This document shows positions 8,030 to 20,676 of a stretch of DNA of 63,629 bases, piece by piece; position 1 is the first letter of the stretch; each line of letters opens with the position of its first letter. The DNA comes from an uncultured Eubacteriales bacterium. Its GTDB lineage: Bacteria > Bacillota > Clostridia > Christensenellales > Borkfalkiaceae. Under the pieces are notes generated by a model. That model saw nothing but the letters and a program-made list of their open reading frames with translations, did no database searches and was not told the DNA's origin. Location: contig CATZMZ010000009.1 of NCBI GenBank assembly GCA_958421945.1, forward strand, positions 1 to 63,629, given 5' to 3'. Both the position numbers and the translations under genes were made by a program.

Positions 8030-8062
8030 CGCCGCCCCGTAGCATTTCGCTACGGGGCGGCG
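8030..8062 (-). terminator. terminator of the HU gene
   Basis: A perfect 14-bp GC-rich stem (CGCCGCCCCGTAGC and its complement, 5-base loop) is followed on the minus strand by TGTTTTTTA. It lies 38 bases after the HU stop codon. Confidence 0.9.
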
Positions 8063-8099
8063 CGCAATCATCAATTTAAATCGTTTTCGATTTCAGTTT

Positions 8100-8369
8100 T
8101 CAGAACTGGTCTTTATAGGCCTTGCCGAACTTGAAAGCGGGAACTTTGGACGCGGCGATTTTAATTTTCTCGCCCGTTTTGGGGTTAATACCCTCTCTTG
8201 CGGCTTTTTCCTTTACTTCGAAAGAGCCGAAGCCGGAAATCTGAATTTTCTCACCCTTCTTCAATTCTTCGGTTACTGCGGCTATAAACCCGTCCAGCGC
8301 GTTTCCGGCGTCCTTTAAGGTTAAGCCGGCATTGTTTGCAATTGCCCTTACCAAATCGTTTTTATTCAT
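8100..8369 (-). CDS. hup: DNA-binding protein HU
   Basis: An 89-residue histone-like protein of the HU/IHF family, which binds and bends DNA as a dimer and compacts the nucleoid. The signature GFGSFEVKEKAAREGINP (residues 46-63) covers the beta-arm entry, and the Pro at the arm tip is present. N-terminal residues MNKNDLVRAIANNAGLTLKD match HU well. It is a single-gene unit with promoter (8474-8501), a strong GGGAGG ribosome site and terminator. Confidence 0.96.
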   Translation of the reverse strand: MNKNDLVRAIANNAGLTLKDAGNALDGFIAAVTEELKKGEKIQISGFGSFEVKEKAAREGINPKTGEKIKIAASKVPAFKFGKAYKDQF

Positions 8370-8473
8370 TTTGTTAAAACCTCCCCAGTTTTATATATTT
8401 TACCTGCAAACCCGTTTTTGCTTAAACGTTTTTACAATGGCATCCGAAATTTTGCCGCGGCAAATCTATATAT

Positions 8474-8501
8474 ATTATACCATATTTACGGGAATTATCA
8501 A
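8474..8501 (-). promoter_or_regulatory. HU promoter
   Basis: TTGATA (8496-8501), a 16-base spacer and TATAAT (8474-8479) on the minus strand, about 105 bases before the HU start. Confidence 0.75.
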
Positions 8502-8580
8502 GAATATTTACAAAATATTTTTTACTTTTCCCTTAAAAACCCGTCGTTTTCACTATTTTTTACGTTTTCGGGCTTTTCGC

Positions 8581-8609
8581 TTGACTTTTTCTCCCGTTTA
8601 TTTTACAAT
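8581..8609 (+). promoter_or_regulatory. promoter placed for a leaderless mRNA
   Basis: TTGACT at 8581-8586, a 17-base spacer and TACAAT at 8604-8609. The ATG of the next gene is at 8621, only 11 bases after the -10 box, so the leader would be about 4-6 bases. Confidence 0.7.
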
Positions 8610-8620
8610 TTCCCAAAGAT

Positions 8621-9880
8621 ATGTTTAACGAAACCGTACAAAAACTGAATAACGTTTCAAAAGACACGGAGGCTGTTTCTTCAAGCAAAGCAGCGGTTTT
8701 TACGCGCTATTATTACGGGAATACGTGGGCTAAACTTGCCCCCGTGATAAGGACGCTCGCGCCGTCGGGGAAGGTCACGTGCGTTTACACGAAAGCTTCT
8801 TTTGAAAAATTCGGTGCGGAAACGCACAAGCTTATCGTCGCGCTGACCGGTAAGCCGTGCGATTTTGTCGTCGACGCCGACTTTGTCGGGGGAAACGGCG
8901 AAACGCGTTATTTCCCCTCTACGGACGACGCGGGCAAACTGCTTTGCGCGGCTGAAAACGCGCGATTCGTTCTCACCTTCGATAACGAGCTTTTCGGTCT
9001 CGTTACCTACGCGGCAATGATAGCGAAAATCCCCGCGGCTATCGTTTTGACGAGTGCGGACTTTTGCGACGTCGTCCCGTCGAGAACGATTCTTAAAAAC
9101 GGGCAAAGCTTCGAATACGTTAAGGTGCGCGCGCCGCGTTACGTCATACTTGACGAAAATATTGCCGCAAACACGGACGTTGCCGGGGCGTACTGCTCGG
9201 TGATAAGCAGGCTTGCCGATTTCGCCGATTACAGAATCGCGCGTGCCGCAGGCATTTCCGAAACGGATAAGAGGGCGTATTCGCTTATGAAAGACAGCGT
9301 ATCCTCCGCGTTCGGGATTTTTTCGCTATCCAAAACCGAACGGGCGGAGCGCATTTTAACGGACAAACTCACGGCGGAACTTGCGAATCTCGCTTCGGAC
9401 GGGCAGCTTTCCGATTATTCGGCAGTCAGAAACGCGTCGCGCTTGTGCTTGACGCGCGGATTGAAAAAGGAAAGCGAATCGCCCTATATTTTCAGGCGGA
9501 TAATGGGGCTTTTAGATTTATGCCTGTCGGGAGAATACGACGAAATTGTCGAAACGCCCGATTACCTTATGCGCGCGGACAAACTTGCCGTGCTGACAGG
9601 CTCGGACGACGGAGTGTTTTTGAAGGCGTTTAAACGCCAGCGCGACCTGCTTTCCGCAAACGAAAAGGCTGTTCATAAAATCAAGCAAACTCTTAAAGAC
9701 GAGATTAAAGCGCAAAACGCCGCCGCCGAAAAGTCGTTGCAAACGTACTTCGCGTTAGGCGGGCGCGACGAGACAAACAAGGCGGAAATAAACGCGGCTG
9801 TTAAATATTGCGGGGATTTGGAAAGAACGTTTAACTCTATGACGCTCGTCCGCGAAAGCGGCATCGCAGAATATTTTTAA
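8621..9880 (+). CDS. degenerate iron-alcohol-dehydrogenase/dehydroquinate-synthase-like protein
   Basis: A 419-residue cytoplasmic protein without a clear family name. Its plan follows the polyol/glycerol-1-phosphate dehydrogenase and 3-dehydroquinate synthase fold. The N-terminal ~120 residues look like a nucleotide-binding half ending in VLTFDNELFGLVTYAAMIAKIP (split here only as a landmark near 118-138). This is followed by IVLTSADFCDVVPS (141-154) and a 'P..VILDENI' strand (172-181), then a helical half with ADYRIARAAG near 202-211. The usual metal-binding His pair is not evident and the Gly-rich GGG cofactor loop is missing, so catalysis is doubtful. There is no ribosome site and the promoter sits 11 bases upstream. 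The assignment is inference from pattern. Confidence 0.6.
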   Translation: MFNETVQKLNNVSKDTEAVSSSKAAVFTRYYYGNTWAKLAPVIRTLAPSGKVTCVYTKASFEKFGAETHKLIVALTGKPCDFVVDADFVGGNGETRYFPSTDDAGKLLCAAENARFVLTFDNELFGLVTYAAMIAKIPAAIVLTSADFCDVVPSRTILKNGQSFEYVKVRAPRYVILDENIAANTDVAGAYCSVISRLADFADYRIARAAGISETDKRAYSLMKDSVSSAFGIFSLSKTERAERILTDKLTAELANLASDGQLSDYSAVRNASRLCLTRGLKKESESPYIFRRIMGLLDLCLSGEYDEIVETPDYLMRADKLAVLTGSDDGVFLKAFKRQRDLLSANEKAVHKIKQTLKDEIKAQNAAAEKSLQTYFALGGRDETNKAEINAAVKYCGDLERTFNSMTLVRESGIAEYF

Positions 9881-10018
9881 GACTAAGTCGTTCTTTCGTT
9901 AGTCGTCCCCCCCCTTCTTTCGATTTTTCCTTTTCCATCTGCTTAAACGTTTTTAATAAAAACAGAAAGCTCTTTTATATAATCAATCTTGTATAATAAA
10001 ATCAACGTTTAAAATTCT

Positions 10019-10053
10019 GCGCCCCTTTGCCGGATTGTTCGGCAAAGGGGCGC
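10019..10053. terminator. bidirectional terminator between convergent genes
   Basis: A perfect 13-bp stem (GCGCCCCTTTGCC and its complement, 9-base loop) separates the plus-strand gene ending at 9880 from the minus-strand M20 gene ending at 10075. The rest of 9881-10018 shows no other feature. Confidence 0.8.
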
Positions 10054-10074
10054 GTAAAACTTTAAATTGCTTTT

Positions 10075-11202
10075 TTATTTTCTTGCGGCTTCGGCGTCGA
10101 TAATTTCCGATATTATGCAAAAACCCTTTTTCAGCCCGTCTTTCCTGATAAATTCTTCACGCGTATGCTCTCCCTCGCCGTCGTACGCGCCGCAGCATAT
10201 CGCGGGGATATTAAGCGACAGCGGAATATTGCAGTCGGTTGAAGCGCAACGCACCGTTACGGGAATTCTCGAATACTTATTCTGAACTTTAACTGCAAGC
10301 TCGGTCATTTCGCGAATTGTTGCCGCGTCGGGCGAGTCTGCGCACGGTCTGTCCCCCACAAGCTTATACGAAACGACCGCGTCTTTGCGTTGCTTGCCGA
10401 AAATCGCCTTGAACTTTTCTTCCATAATTTTTAAACACTCTAAATTGTCCGAACGATATTCGCACAACGCTTCCGCATTTTGGGCGATAGTGTTGACGGA
10501 CGTACCGCCGTTTATCGTGCCGACGTTATAGGTCGTAACCGAATCGCCTTTTTGGGGAACGTCGATGGCGTAAATTTCGTTGACGATTTCCGCAAGTACG
10601 GCTATTGCGTTGGTTTTTCCGAATTCGCTGAACGAGTGTCCTCCCTCCGTTTTAACCGACAATGCGTACCTGTGAGAACCAACGCAAGCGTTATAAACGT
10701 GGTCTATTCTGCCGTCGAAAGAATACATTCTGTCGGCAACGTCGGCAAATTTGCCGAAAATCGCGCGCGAACCTTTTAAGTTGCCCAACCCTTCCTCGCA
10801 GGAATTTGCGACGAAAGTCAGCGTTCTTTCGGGTTTAACGCCGCGCTTTAACGCGTCTACCGATGCGACGAGCAACGGCGTAAGCGCGCCCGTATCGTCG
10901 CCAACACCCGGCGACCTTAAAAATTCACCGTCGTCAACGAAAGGCATAGGCGTTTTGTCGGGAAAAACCGTATCGGTATGCGCCATCATAAACACCGTTT
11001 TATCCGTCTTTCCGCGGAGCGACCAGATAACGTTTTTCGCCTCGTCTATATATGCGTTGTCGAAGCCGTTTTCCTTAACGAAATTCAAGCAATACTTTGC
11101 TCTTTCGTCCTCCTCGCCCGACGGGGCGGGAATTCCACATAAATCCTTGATAATTTTGAGAAGCAGCTCGTAATAACCCTCTGCTCTTTCTTTTAATTCC
11201 AT
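10075..11202 (-). CDS. M20-family metallopeptidase (PepT/deacylase type)
   Basis: A 375-residue cytoplasmic amidohydrolase. The M20 metal site is clear: HTDTVFPD with the first His-Asp pair, GVGDDTGALT with the bridging Asp, CEEGLGNLKG with the catalytic and ligand Glu residues, and a late EHTREEF that carries the last His. The dimerisation domain sits between. Such enzymes cleave di- or tripeptides or N-acyl amino acids, and the exact substrate is not evident. The start was moved to the ATG at 11202 because GGAG lies just upstream of it; the longer in-frame version reads through that site. It is downstream of the metallo-beta-lactamase-fold gene. Confidence 0.87.
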   Translation of the reverse strand: MELKERAEGYYELLLKIIKDLCGIPAPSGEEDERAKYCLNFVKENGFDNAYIDEAKNVIWSLRGKTDKTVFMMAHTDTVFPDKTPMPFVDDGEFLRSPGVGDDTGALTPLLVASVDALKRGVKPERTLTFVANSCEEGLGNLKGSRAIFGKFADVADRMYSFDGRIDHVYNACVGSHRYALSVKTEGGHSFSEFGKTNAIAVLAEIVNEIYAIDVPQKGDSVTTYNVGTINGGTSVNTIAQNAEALCEYRSDNLECLKIMEEKFKAIFGKQRKDAVVSYKLVGDRPCADSPDAATIREMTELAVKVQNKYSRIPVTVRCASTDCNIPLSLNIPAICCGAYDGEGEHTREEFIRKDGLKKGFCIISEIIDAEAARK

Positions 11203-11271
11203 TTTCTTTCTCCGAAAAATTATTTCCGCAAACACTTTTTTGTTTATGCCGTAAAATCCGTCTTACGGTTT

Positions 11272-11306
11272 GCCTCCGATAAAGCGCAAAGCGTTTTATC
11301 GGAGGC
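11272..11306. repeat. inverted repeat between the MBL and M20 genes
   Basis: A 35-base inverted repeat (outer arms GCCTCCGATAAA and complement). A second small hairpin (CCGTAA/TTACGG) lies at 11249-11268. No T-run follows on the minus strand, so termination is uncertain; it may be a processing or stabilising hairpin. Confidence 0.5.
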
Positions 11307-11333
11307 GTAAAAATCCGCAAAACCCTGTATTTT

Positions 11334-12122
11334 TCATTCTTTATTTTTATATTCTATCTCAAGCTTATTCGTCTGAATTATTTTCAGCGCTCTTTCTTTG
11401 CAAAAATTAAGAAACTTTCGCCATTCCCTGCCGCCGTCAATAAAAGGATTATTATCGCCGTTTATTGCCTTGCCTTTGTTTTCCGTGTCGTTATTCCAGC
11501 AATGGTTACCGATAAAAATATCGACGTTTTCTTTAAGCAGCCTGTCAACGCTGTTCAAATAATCCTCTCTGCACCCCTCGTAATAATCGCTGTCGTCTCC
11601 CTTTACAAGCGTAGCGGGTCCTGCCCCGCCGAACGTTCCGACCCGATAAACGTTTTCTCCGCTTTTCAGGTTGAAGAAAAACGACATGGTATCTTCGGTA
11701 TGCCCCGGGGTCAACATACATTCCACTTCGACGTTACCGAATTTTAATCTGTCGCCGTCTTTAAGGAATTTCGTCGGCTCAAAAAGATTGTTTTCCTTTA
11801 AATACTTTTCACATTTCTCGCTGATAAAAGTCTTTGCGCCGGTGTAACCGGCAAACTCTTTAACTCCGCCGATATGGTCCATGTGCCTGTGCGTCAACAA
11901 AACGTACTTTACGTCTTCCGGCTTATAGCTCGTTTTTCTTATTGAATCAATTAGCATATAAACGTTTTGTATATTGCCGACGTCTATCAATAGCAATCCG
12001 TCACCCGTGTCTACCATGTGACAGCTTTCTTTATAAGAACCGACAAAAAAAAGTTTGTCGATGATCTTAAACGGTTCTATCTTGCCCTCGTAATAGTTTA
12101 AAAGATTCTTTCTTGGATACAT
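11334..12122 (-). CDS. metallo-beta-lactamase-fold hydrolase
   Basis: A 262-residue cytoplasmic hydrolase. The family motif THRHMDH at residues 77-83 (His78, His80, Asp82, His83) binds two metals. TPGHTEDT (near 138-145) gives the next His and GNHCWNND (near 205) the last. The layout resembles glyoxalase II and other small thiolesterase or lactonase members; no substrate can be named. The ribosome site GGAGAAAG is well placed. It lies after the tuf terminator, and no strong promoter was seen in the 45-base gap. Confidence 0.85.
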   Translation of the reverse strand: MYPRKNLLNYYEGKIEPFKIIDKLFFVGSYKESCHMVDTGDGLLLIDVGNIQNVYMLIDSIRKTSYKPEDVKYVLLTHRHMDHIGGVKEFAGYTGAKTFISEKCEKYLKENNLFEPTKFLKDGDRLKFGNVEVECMLTPGHTEDTMSFFFNLKSGENVYRVGTFGGAGPATLVKGDDSDYYEGCREDYLNSVDRLLKENVDIFIGNHCWNNDTENKGKAINGDNNPFIDGGREWRKFLNFCKERALKIIQTNKLEIEYKNKE

Positions 12123-12166
12123 CTTCTTTCTCCGGGTTAATTGTGCATTTTACGCTGTTAAATGCT

Positions 12167-12193
12167 AAAAGGCGTGATTTTTTCACGCCTTTT
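12167..12193 (-). terminator. tuf terminator
   Basis: A perfect 11-bp stem (AAAAGGCGTGA and its complement) with a T/A-rich loop lies 20 bases after the tuf stop and ends in TTTT on the minus strand. Confidence 0.88.
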
Positions 12194-12212
12194 AATCAAA
12201 TTATTGTTAAAA

Positions 12213-13433
12213 TTATTTAACGATTTTAGAAACAACGCCCGAACCAACGGTTCTGCCGCCTTCACGAATAGCGAAACGGAGACCTTCTTCCATAGCGATG
12301 GGGGTTATAAGCTTAACATCCATTTTGATGTTGTCGCCGGGCATAACCATTTCTACGCCTTCGGGAAGTTTGATTGAACCGGTAACGTCGGTCGTTCTGA
12401 AATAGAACTGAGGACGATAGTTGTTAAAGAACGGGGTATGTCTGCCGCCTTCTTCTTTGGTAAGGATATAAACCTGACCTTCGAATTCGGTGTGGGGGTG
12501 AACGGAACCGGGTTTAGCAATAACCTGTCCGCGTTCGATATCCTTTCTGTCTATACCACGGAGAAGCGCGCCGACGTTATCGCCTGCCTGAGCTTCGTCA
12601 AGAGTCTTTCTGAACATTTCGAGACCGGTGATAACGGTAGTCTTCTTTTCTTCGGTAAGACCAACGATTTCAGCGGGGTCGTTTACTTTCGCAACGCCAC
12701 GTTCTACTCTGCCGGTAGCAACCGTACCACGACCGGAAATGGTCATAACGTCTTCTACGGGGAGCAAGAAGGGCTTAGCGTCGTCTCTTTCGGGAGTCGG
12801 GATATACGTGTCGATAGCGTCCATCAATTCGAAAATGCATTTGCATTCGGGAGCGGCTTTAACTTCTTCCGCAGTGTGGTTGCCCTGAGCGTATTCGAGC
12901 GCTTTAAGAGCAGAACCCTTGATGATGGGGGTCTTGTCTCCGGGGAAGCCGTATTCGGTGAGAAGGTCTCTAACTTCCATTTCAACGAGTTCGAGAAGTT
13001 CGGGATCGTCGAGCTGGTCGCACTTGTTAAGGAATACTACGATATAAGGAACGCCAACCTGACGAGCGAGAAGAATGTGTTCTCTGGTCTGAGGCATGGG
13101 TCCGTCGGTAGCAGCAACGACGAGGATTGCGCCGTCCATCTGTGCCGCGCCGGTAATCATGTTTTTAACGTAGTCGGCGTGTCCGGGGCAGTCAACGTGA
13201 GCGTAGTGACGGTTAGCCGTCTGATACTCAACGTGAGCGGTGTTGATTGTGATTCCTCTTGCCCTTTCTTCGGGTGCTTTGTCAATTTCGTCGTATCTCA
13301 TTTTCTGAGCTTCGCCGAAAGCGGAAAGCGTCATCGTGATAGCTGCGGTAAGAGTGGTTTTGCCGTGGTCAACGTGGCCGATAGTACCAATGTTTACGTG
13401 CGGCTTGCTTCTGTCAAATTTAGCCTTTGCCAT
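12213..13433 (-). CDS. tuf: elongation factor Tu
   Basis: A 406-residue translational GTPase that brings aminoacyl-tRNA to the ribosome. The P-loop GHVDHGKT is at residues 19-26. DCPGHADYVKNMITGAAQMD (switch II) and NKCD (G4) are present, and domains 2 and 3 follow to the end (SGVVSKIVK). The start is the ATG at 13433 (MAKAKFDRSKPHVN), preceded by GGAGG. A dedicated promoter (13587-13615) lies between fusA and tuf, so it can be expressed apart from the str operon. Confidence 0.99.
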   Translation of the reverse strand: MAKAKFDRSKPHVNIGTIGHVDHGKTTLTAAITMTLSAFGEAQKMRYDEIDKAPEERARGITINTAHVEYQTANRHYAHVDCPGHADYVKNMITGAAQMDGAILVVAATDGPMPQTREHILLARQVGVPYIVVFLNKCDQLDDPELLELVEMEVRDLLTEYGFPGDKTPIIKGSALKALEYAQGNHTAEEVKAAPECKCIFELMDAIDTYIPTPERDDAKPFLLPVEDVMTISGRGTVATGRVERGVAKVNDPAEIVGLTEEKKTTVITGLEMFRKTLDEAQAGDNVGALLRGIDRKDIERGQVIAKPGSVHPHTEFEGQVYILTKEEGGRHTPFFNNYRPQFYFRTTDVTGSIKLPEGVEMVMPGDNIKMDVKLITPIAMEEGLRFAIREGGRTVGSGVVSKIVK

Positions 13434-13586
13434 TATTGTTTCCTCCAAAAAATTCTTAAATAATGTTTTTAATTTTTTTGTTTTTTATTTTTTAATAAGG
13501 TGTTAAACCTATATAAGAAGTAATCGGTTTGCCGTGCGGTAAAAGAATTAAACCGAAAAAGCAAGCCTCAAACTGCCTATAATACA

Positions 13587-13615
13587 ATTTTACAATAAAA
13601 TATAATAATTGTCAA
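13587..13615 (-). promoter_or_regulatory. tuf promoter
   Basis: TTGACA (13610-13615), a 17-base spacer and TAAAAT (13587-13592) on the minus strand begin 7 bases after the fusA stop codon. The 5' untranslated region is about 150 bases. Confidence 0.82.
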
Positions 13616-13621
13616 CGATTA

Positions 13622-15691
13622 TTACGCTTTTTTACCTATAATCTTCTCGGCAACCGATTTCGGAACTTCCGAGTAGTGGTCGAACTGCATAGTATAGTTG
13701 CCTCTGCCCTGCGTTCTTGAACGAAGGTCGGTCGCGTAGCCGAACATTTCGGCAAGCGGAATGTTTGCGTCGATAACCTTGATGCCGTTTCTGTCTTCCG
13801 TTCCCTGAATAATTCCGCGGCGAGCGGTAACGTTACCCATAATATCGCCGAAGTACGCGTCGGGGGTAAGAATTTCAACCTTCATAATCGGTTCTAACAG
13901 CACGGATTTCGCTTTCTGCAAGCCGTCTTTTAACGCCATCGAGCCTGCGATTTTGAACGCCATTTCGGACGAGTCGACGTCGTGATAGCTTCCGTCGTAA
14001 ACAACGACCTTAAAGTCAACGACCTCGTACCCTGCGAGAATACCGTTTTTAGCAGCTTCCTGAATACCTTTGTTGATAGGCTGTATAAATTCTTTCGGGA
14101 TAGAACCGCCGACCGTCTCGTCAACGAATTCGTAACCTTTGCCGGGTTCTTGCGGGAGCAGGTGAATTTTACAATGACCGTACTGACCGTGACCGCCCGT
14201 CTGACGCTTAAATAAGCCTTCTGCGTCAACAGCCTGTCTGATAGTTTCCTTATAAGAAACCTGCGGCTGACCTACGTTAGCCTCTACCCTGAATTCGCGA
14301 AGCAATCTGTCTACGATGATTTCAAGGTGAAGTTCGCCCATACCCGCGATAATCGTTTGTCCCGTTTCGCCGTCGGTGTACGTTTTAAACGACGGGTCTT
14401 CTTCCGCAAGTTTTGCAAGCGCGAAGCCCATTTTTTCCTGACCGGCTTTGGTTTTGGGTTCGATAGCGACCTGAATAACGGGGTCGGGGAATTCCATTTT
14501 TTCGAGAATAATGGGATGATTTTCGTCGCAAAGCGTATCGCCCGTCGTGGTGTCTTTAAGACCTACGAGCGCGCAGATTTCGCCCGCCGAAACTTCGTCA
14601 ACCTCTTCTCTGTGGTTAGCGTGCATACGCAAAATTCTCGCAACTCTCTCTTTCTTGCCCTTAACGCTGTTATATACGTAAGAACCGGTTTTGAGAACGC
14701 CCGAATAAGCGCGGAAAAACGCGAGCTTACCGACGAACGGGTCGGTCATGATTTTGAACGCCAAGCCGCAGAACGGTTCGTCGACGGAGGGCATTCTGTC
14801 CTCTTCCTCGCCTTTAAGATTCGTGCCGGTAATATGGCCGACGTCCGTGGGGCTGGGAAGGTAATCGACGATTGCGTCCAAAAGGTTCTGAACGCCCTTG
14901 TTCTTATAGGACGAGCCGCAAAGAACGGGGGTAACTTTCATGGCAAGCGTCGCTTTACGCAAACCCTTTTTGATTTCTTCTAAGGACAAATCGCCCGTTT
15001 CGAAGAATTTTTCCATTAAAGCGTCGTCCGCTTCGGCTGCGATTTCAACCAACATGGAGCGATATTTTTCAACGTCCGCCTTCATATCCTCGGGGACGTC
15101 CGTAACTTCGATTTCCTTGCCGAGGTCGTCTTTATACACGTCGGCTTTTCTCGTAAGAATATCTACGACGCCCGCGAACGTGTCCTCTTTTCCGATAGGA
15201 AGAAGAATAGGAACGGCGTTGGTGTGCAATCTTTCGTGCATCATATCGATAGCGTGAAAGAAATCCGCACCGTTAATGTCCATTTTGTTTACGTAGGCGA
15301 TTCTGGGAACTTTATACTTGTCCGCCTGACGCCAAACGGTTTCGCTTTGGGGTTCGACGCCGCCCTTCGCGCAAAAGGTAGCGACCGCGCCGTCAAGAAC
15401 ACGGAGCGACCTTTCGACCTCAACGGTAAAGTCAACGTGTCCCGGGGTATCGATAATGTTGATGCGGTGGTTTTTCCAGTAACAAGTGGTAGCCGCGCTG
15501 GTAATGGTGATACCTCTTTCCTGTTCCTGAACCATCCAGTCCATAGTCGCCGCGCCCTCGTGGACTTCGCCGAGCTTATGGGTTTTTCCGGTATAGAACA
15601 AAATTCTCTCGGTGGTAGTGGTTTTACCCGCGTCGATGTGCGCCATAATACCTATGTTACGAGTCGTGCTTAAATCAAATTCTTTAGGCAT
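13622..15691 (-). CDS. fusA: elongation factor G
   Basis: A 689-residue GTPase that drives ribosomal translocation and, with the recycling factor, subunit splitting. AHIDAGKTT at residues 17-25 is the P-loop, DTPGHVDFT the switch II and NKMD the G4 motif. Domains II to V follow with normal length. The ribosome site AGGAG is clear, and the gene starts 15 bases after rpsG ends, so the two are cotranscribed. Confidence 0.99.
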   Translation of the reverse strand: MPKEFDLSTTRNIGIMAHIDAGKTTTTERILFYTGKTHKLGEVHEGAATMDWMVQEQERGITITSAATTCYWKNHRINIIDTPGHVDFTVEVERSLRVLDGAVATFCAKGGVEPQSETVWRQADKYKVPRIAYVNKMDINGADFFHAIDMMHERLHTNAVPILLPIGKEDTFAGVVDILTRKADVYKDDLGKEIEVTDVPEDMKADVEKYRSMLVEIAAEADDALMEKFFETGDLSLEEIKKGLRKATLAMKVTPVLCGSSYKNKGVQNLLDAIVDYLPSPTDVGHITGTNLKGEEEDRMPSVDEPFCGLAFKIMTDPFVGKLAFFRAYSGVLKTGSYVYNSVKGKKERVARILRMHANHREEVDEVSAGEICALVGLKDTTTGDTLCDENHPIILEKMEFPDPVIQVAIEPKTKAGQEKMGFALAKLAEEDPSFKTYTDGETGQTIIAGMGELHLEIIVDRLLREFRVEANVGQPQVSYKETIRQAVDAEGLFKRQTGGHGQYGHCKIHLLPQEPGKGYEFVDETVGGSIPKEFIQPINKGIQEAAKNGILAGYEVVDFKVVVYDGSYHDVDSSEMAFKIAGSMALKDGLQKAKSVLLEPIMKVEILTPDAYFGDIMGNVTARRGIIQGTEDRNGIKVIDANIPLAEMFGYATDLRSRTQGRGNYTMQFDHYSEVPKSVAEKIIGKKA

Positions 15692-15706
15692 ACAAACCTC
15701 TCCTGA

Positions 15707-16177
15707 TTAAAAGCGGTAGTGCGCGAACGCTCTGTTCGCTTCCGCCATTCTGTGGGTATCTTCTTTCTTTTTAACCGCGTTGCCGGTGTTGTTGAACGCG
15801 TCGACGAGCTCCGCCGAAAGGCGAGCGCTCATTTGTCTTTCGCTTCTTTTTCTCGCGGCGGCAACCAACCAACGAATCGCAAGAGTTTGTCTGCGTTCGG
15901 GTCTGATTTCGATAGGCACCTGATAGTTTGCGCCTCCGACTCTCCTTGCTTTAACTTCTACCATAGGCATGATGTTGTTAAGCGCGGTATTGAACATTTC
16001 TTTGGGTTCCTGACCGACCTTTTCGGCAGCGGCGGTGAACGCGTCGTAAACTATACTCTGCGCAACGCCCTTTTTACCGTCGAGCATAACCTGATTGATA
16101 AGCTTGGTAACGACCTTATCGTTATACACGGGATCGGGCAAAACGTCTCTTTTGGCAATATTGCCTCTTCTTGGCAT
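15707..16177 (-). CDS. rpsG: 30S ribosomal protein S7
   Basis: A 156-residue primary rRNA-binding protein of the small-subunit head. The N-terminal MPRRGNIAKRDVLPDP and the RRVGGANYQVPIEIRP segment are typical. It sits between rpsL and fusA in the str order and has an AGGAGG ribosome site. Confidence 0.99.
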   Translation of the reverse strand: MPRRGNIAKRDVLPDPVYNDKVVTKLINQVMLDGKKGVAQSIVYDAFTAAAEKVGQEPKEMFNTALNNIMPMVEVKARRVGGANYQVPIEIRPERRQTLAIRWLVAAARKRSERQMSARLSAELVDAFNNTGNAVKKKEDTHRMAEANRAFAHYRF

Positions 16178-16447
16178 AAATATAATCCTCCTTTAAATTT
16201 TTCGCCTTTACAATAAGGCGGTTTTAAGGGTAAACCCTTAGTACGGCTATCGCTTGCCGGAAATTTCACGCACGCGCGCTGACAAAACACGTTTATAAAG
16301 CGGTTAAAAAGCGATGCGGCGAAATAACGGTAGCGAACCTTCTGCCTTGCGGCATACTGCCTACTTTATCGGGCTGATTTTCCGAATATCCGATTCAAGT
16401 AGGTTAAATAATAGTTAAATAAGCTGAAAAAAGTTAATAAAAGAAGC

Positions 16448-16819
16448 TTATTTAGGTCTTTTTGCGCCGTATCTGGAACGAGCCTGTCTGCGTTTTGCAA
16501 CGCCGGCGGTATCCAACGCGCCGCGTACGATATGATATCTTACGCCCGGCAAATCCTTAACTCTGCCGCCACGGATAAGTACGGAGCTGTGTTCCTGCAG
16601 GTTGTGACCTTCGCCGGGAATATAGACGATACCTTCCGCCTTGTTAGTCAGTCTGACACGCGCGATTTTTCTTAACGCGGAGTTAGGCTTTTTGGGGGTA
16701 GTGGTGGTAACGGACAAGCAAACGCCGCGCTTCTGAGGACATTCGTCCAGAATCGGGGATTTGGACTTATACGTAGTCTGCTTTCTACCCTGTCTGATTA
16801 ACTGTTGAATTGTTGGCAT
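16448..16819 (-). CDS. rpsL: 30S ribosomal protein S12
   Basis: A 123-residue protein of the decoding centre. It holds the conserved KPNSALRKIARVRLTN and the PGVRYHIVRGALDTAGV loop. The Lys residues at the streptomycin sites (TPKKPNS and GRVKDLPG) are of the sensitive type. The start is the ATG at 16819 (MPTIQQLIRQGRKQ) with GGAGG upstream; the longer in-frame version is not real. The 270 bases between it and rpsG contain small inverted repeats but no clear promoter. Confidence 0.98.
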   Translation of the reverse strand: MPTIQQLIRQGRKQTTYKSKSPILDECPQKRGVCLSVTTTTPKKPNSALRKIARVRLTNKAEGIVYIPGEGHNLQEHSSVLIRGGRVKDLPGVRYHIVRGALDTAGVAKRRQARSRYGAKRPK

Positions 16820-16914
16820 ATTAAACCTCCTTGATTTTTTGGATATCGGAAAACGGATTCGGAACGCCGTTTCACACAGTTTTAAGCGTCGGAGCAACGC
16901 CCCGACAAATAATT

Positions 16915-16943
16915 ATTTTACCATTATCGGGCGCAATAGTCAA
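16915..16943 (-). promoter_or_regulatory. promoter of the rpsL-rpsG-fusA operon
   Basis: TTGACT (16938-16943), a 17-base spacer and TAAAAT (16915-16920) on the minus strand, about 95 bases before rpsL. The str operon is therefore separable from rpoBC. Confidence 0.8.
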
Positions 16944-17000
16944 ACGAAATTCGCCCGATTAAGGATTTTTAACGATTTTAAGATAATTTTAAGGGTTAGA

Positions 17001-17031
17001 CCGCGCGGAAAAGCCTCGGCTTTCCGCGCGG
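17001..17031. repeat. GC-rich inverted repeat after rpoC
   Basis: A stem of CCGCGCGGAAA paired with its near-complement lies 28 bases past the rpoC stop. There is no T-run on the minus strand, so it is a weak terminator at best and may instead be an mRNA 3' stabiliser. Confidence 0.5.
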
Positions 17032-17059
17032 CGGGTTTTAACCTTTAATTGTCTTTGGT

Positions 17060-20665
<3,606 letters not shown>

Positions 20666-20676
20666 ATCTCCGCTCC

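Noticed and set aside
12438..13463. 341-residue plus-strand frame opposite tuf
   Set aside because: It is a shadow of the strongly coded tuf gene, with no family character and no ribosome site.
17001..17031. Hairpin after rpoC as a sure terminator
   Set aside because: No T-run follows it on the minus strand, so it was listed only as an inverted repeat.
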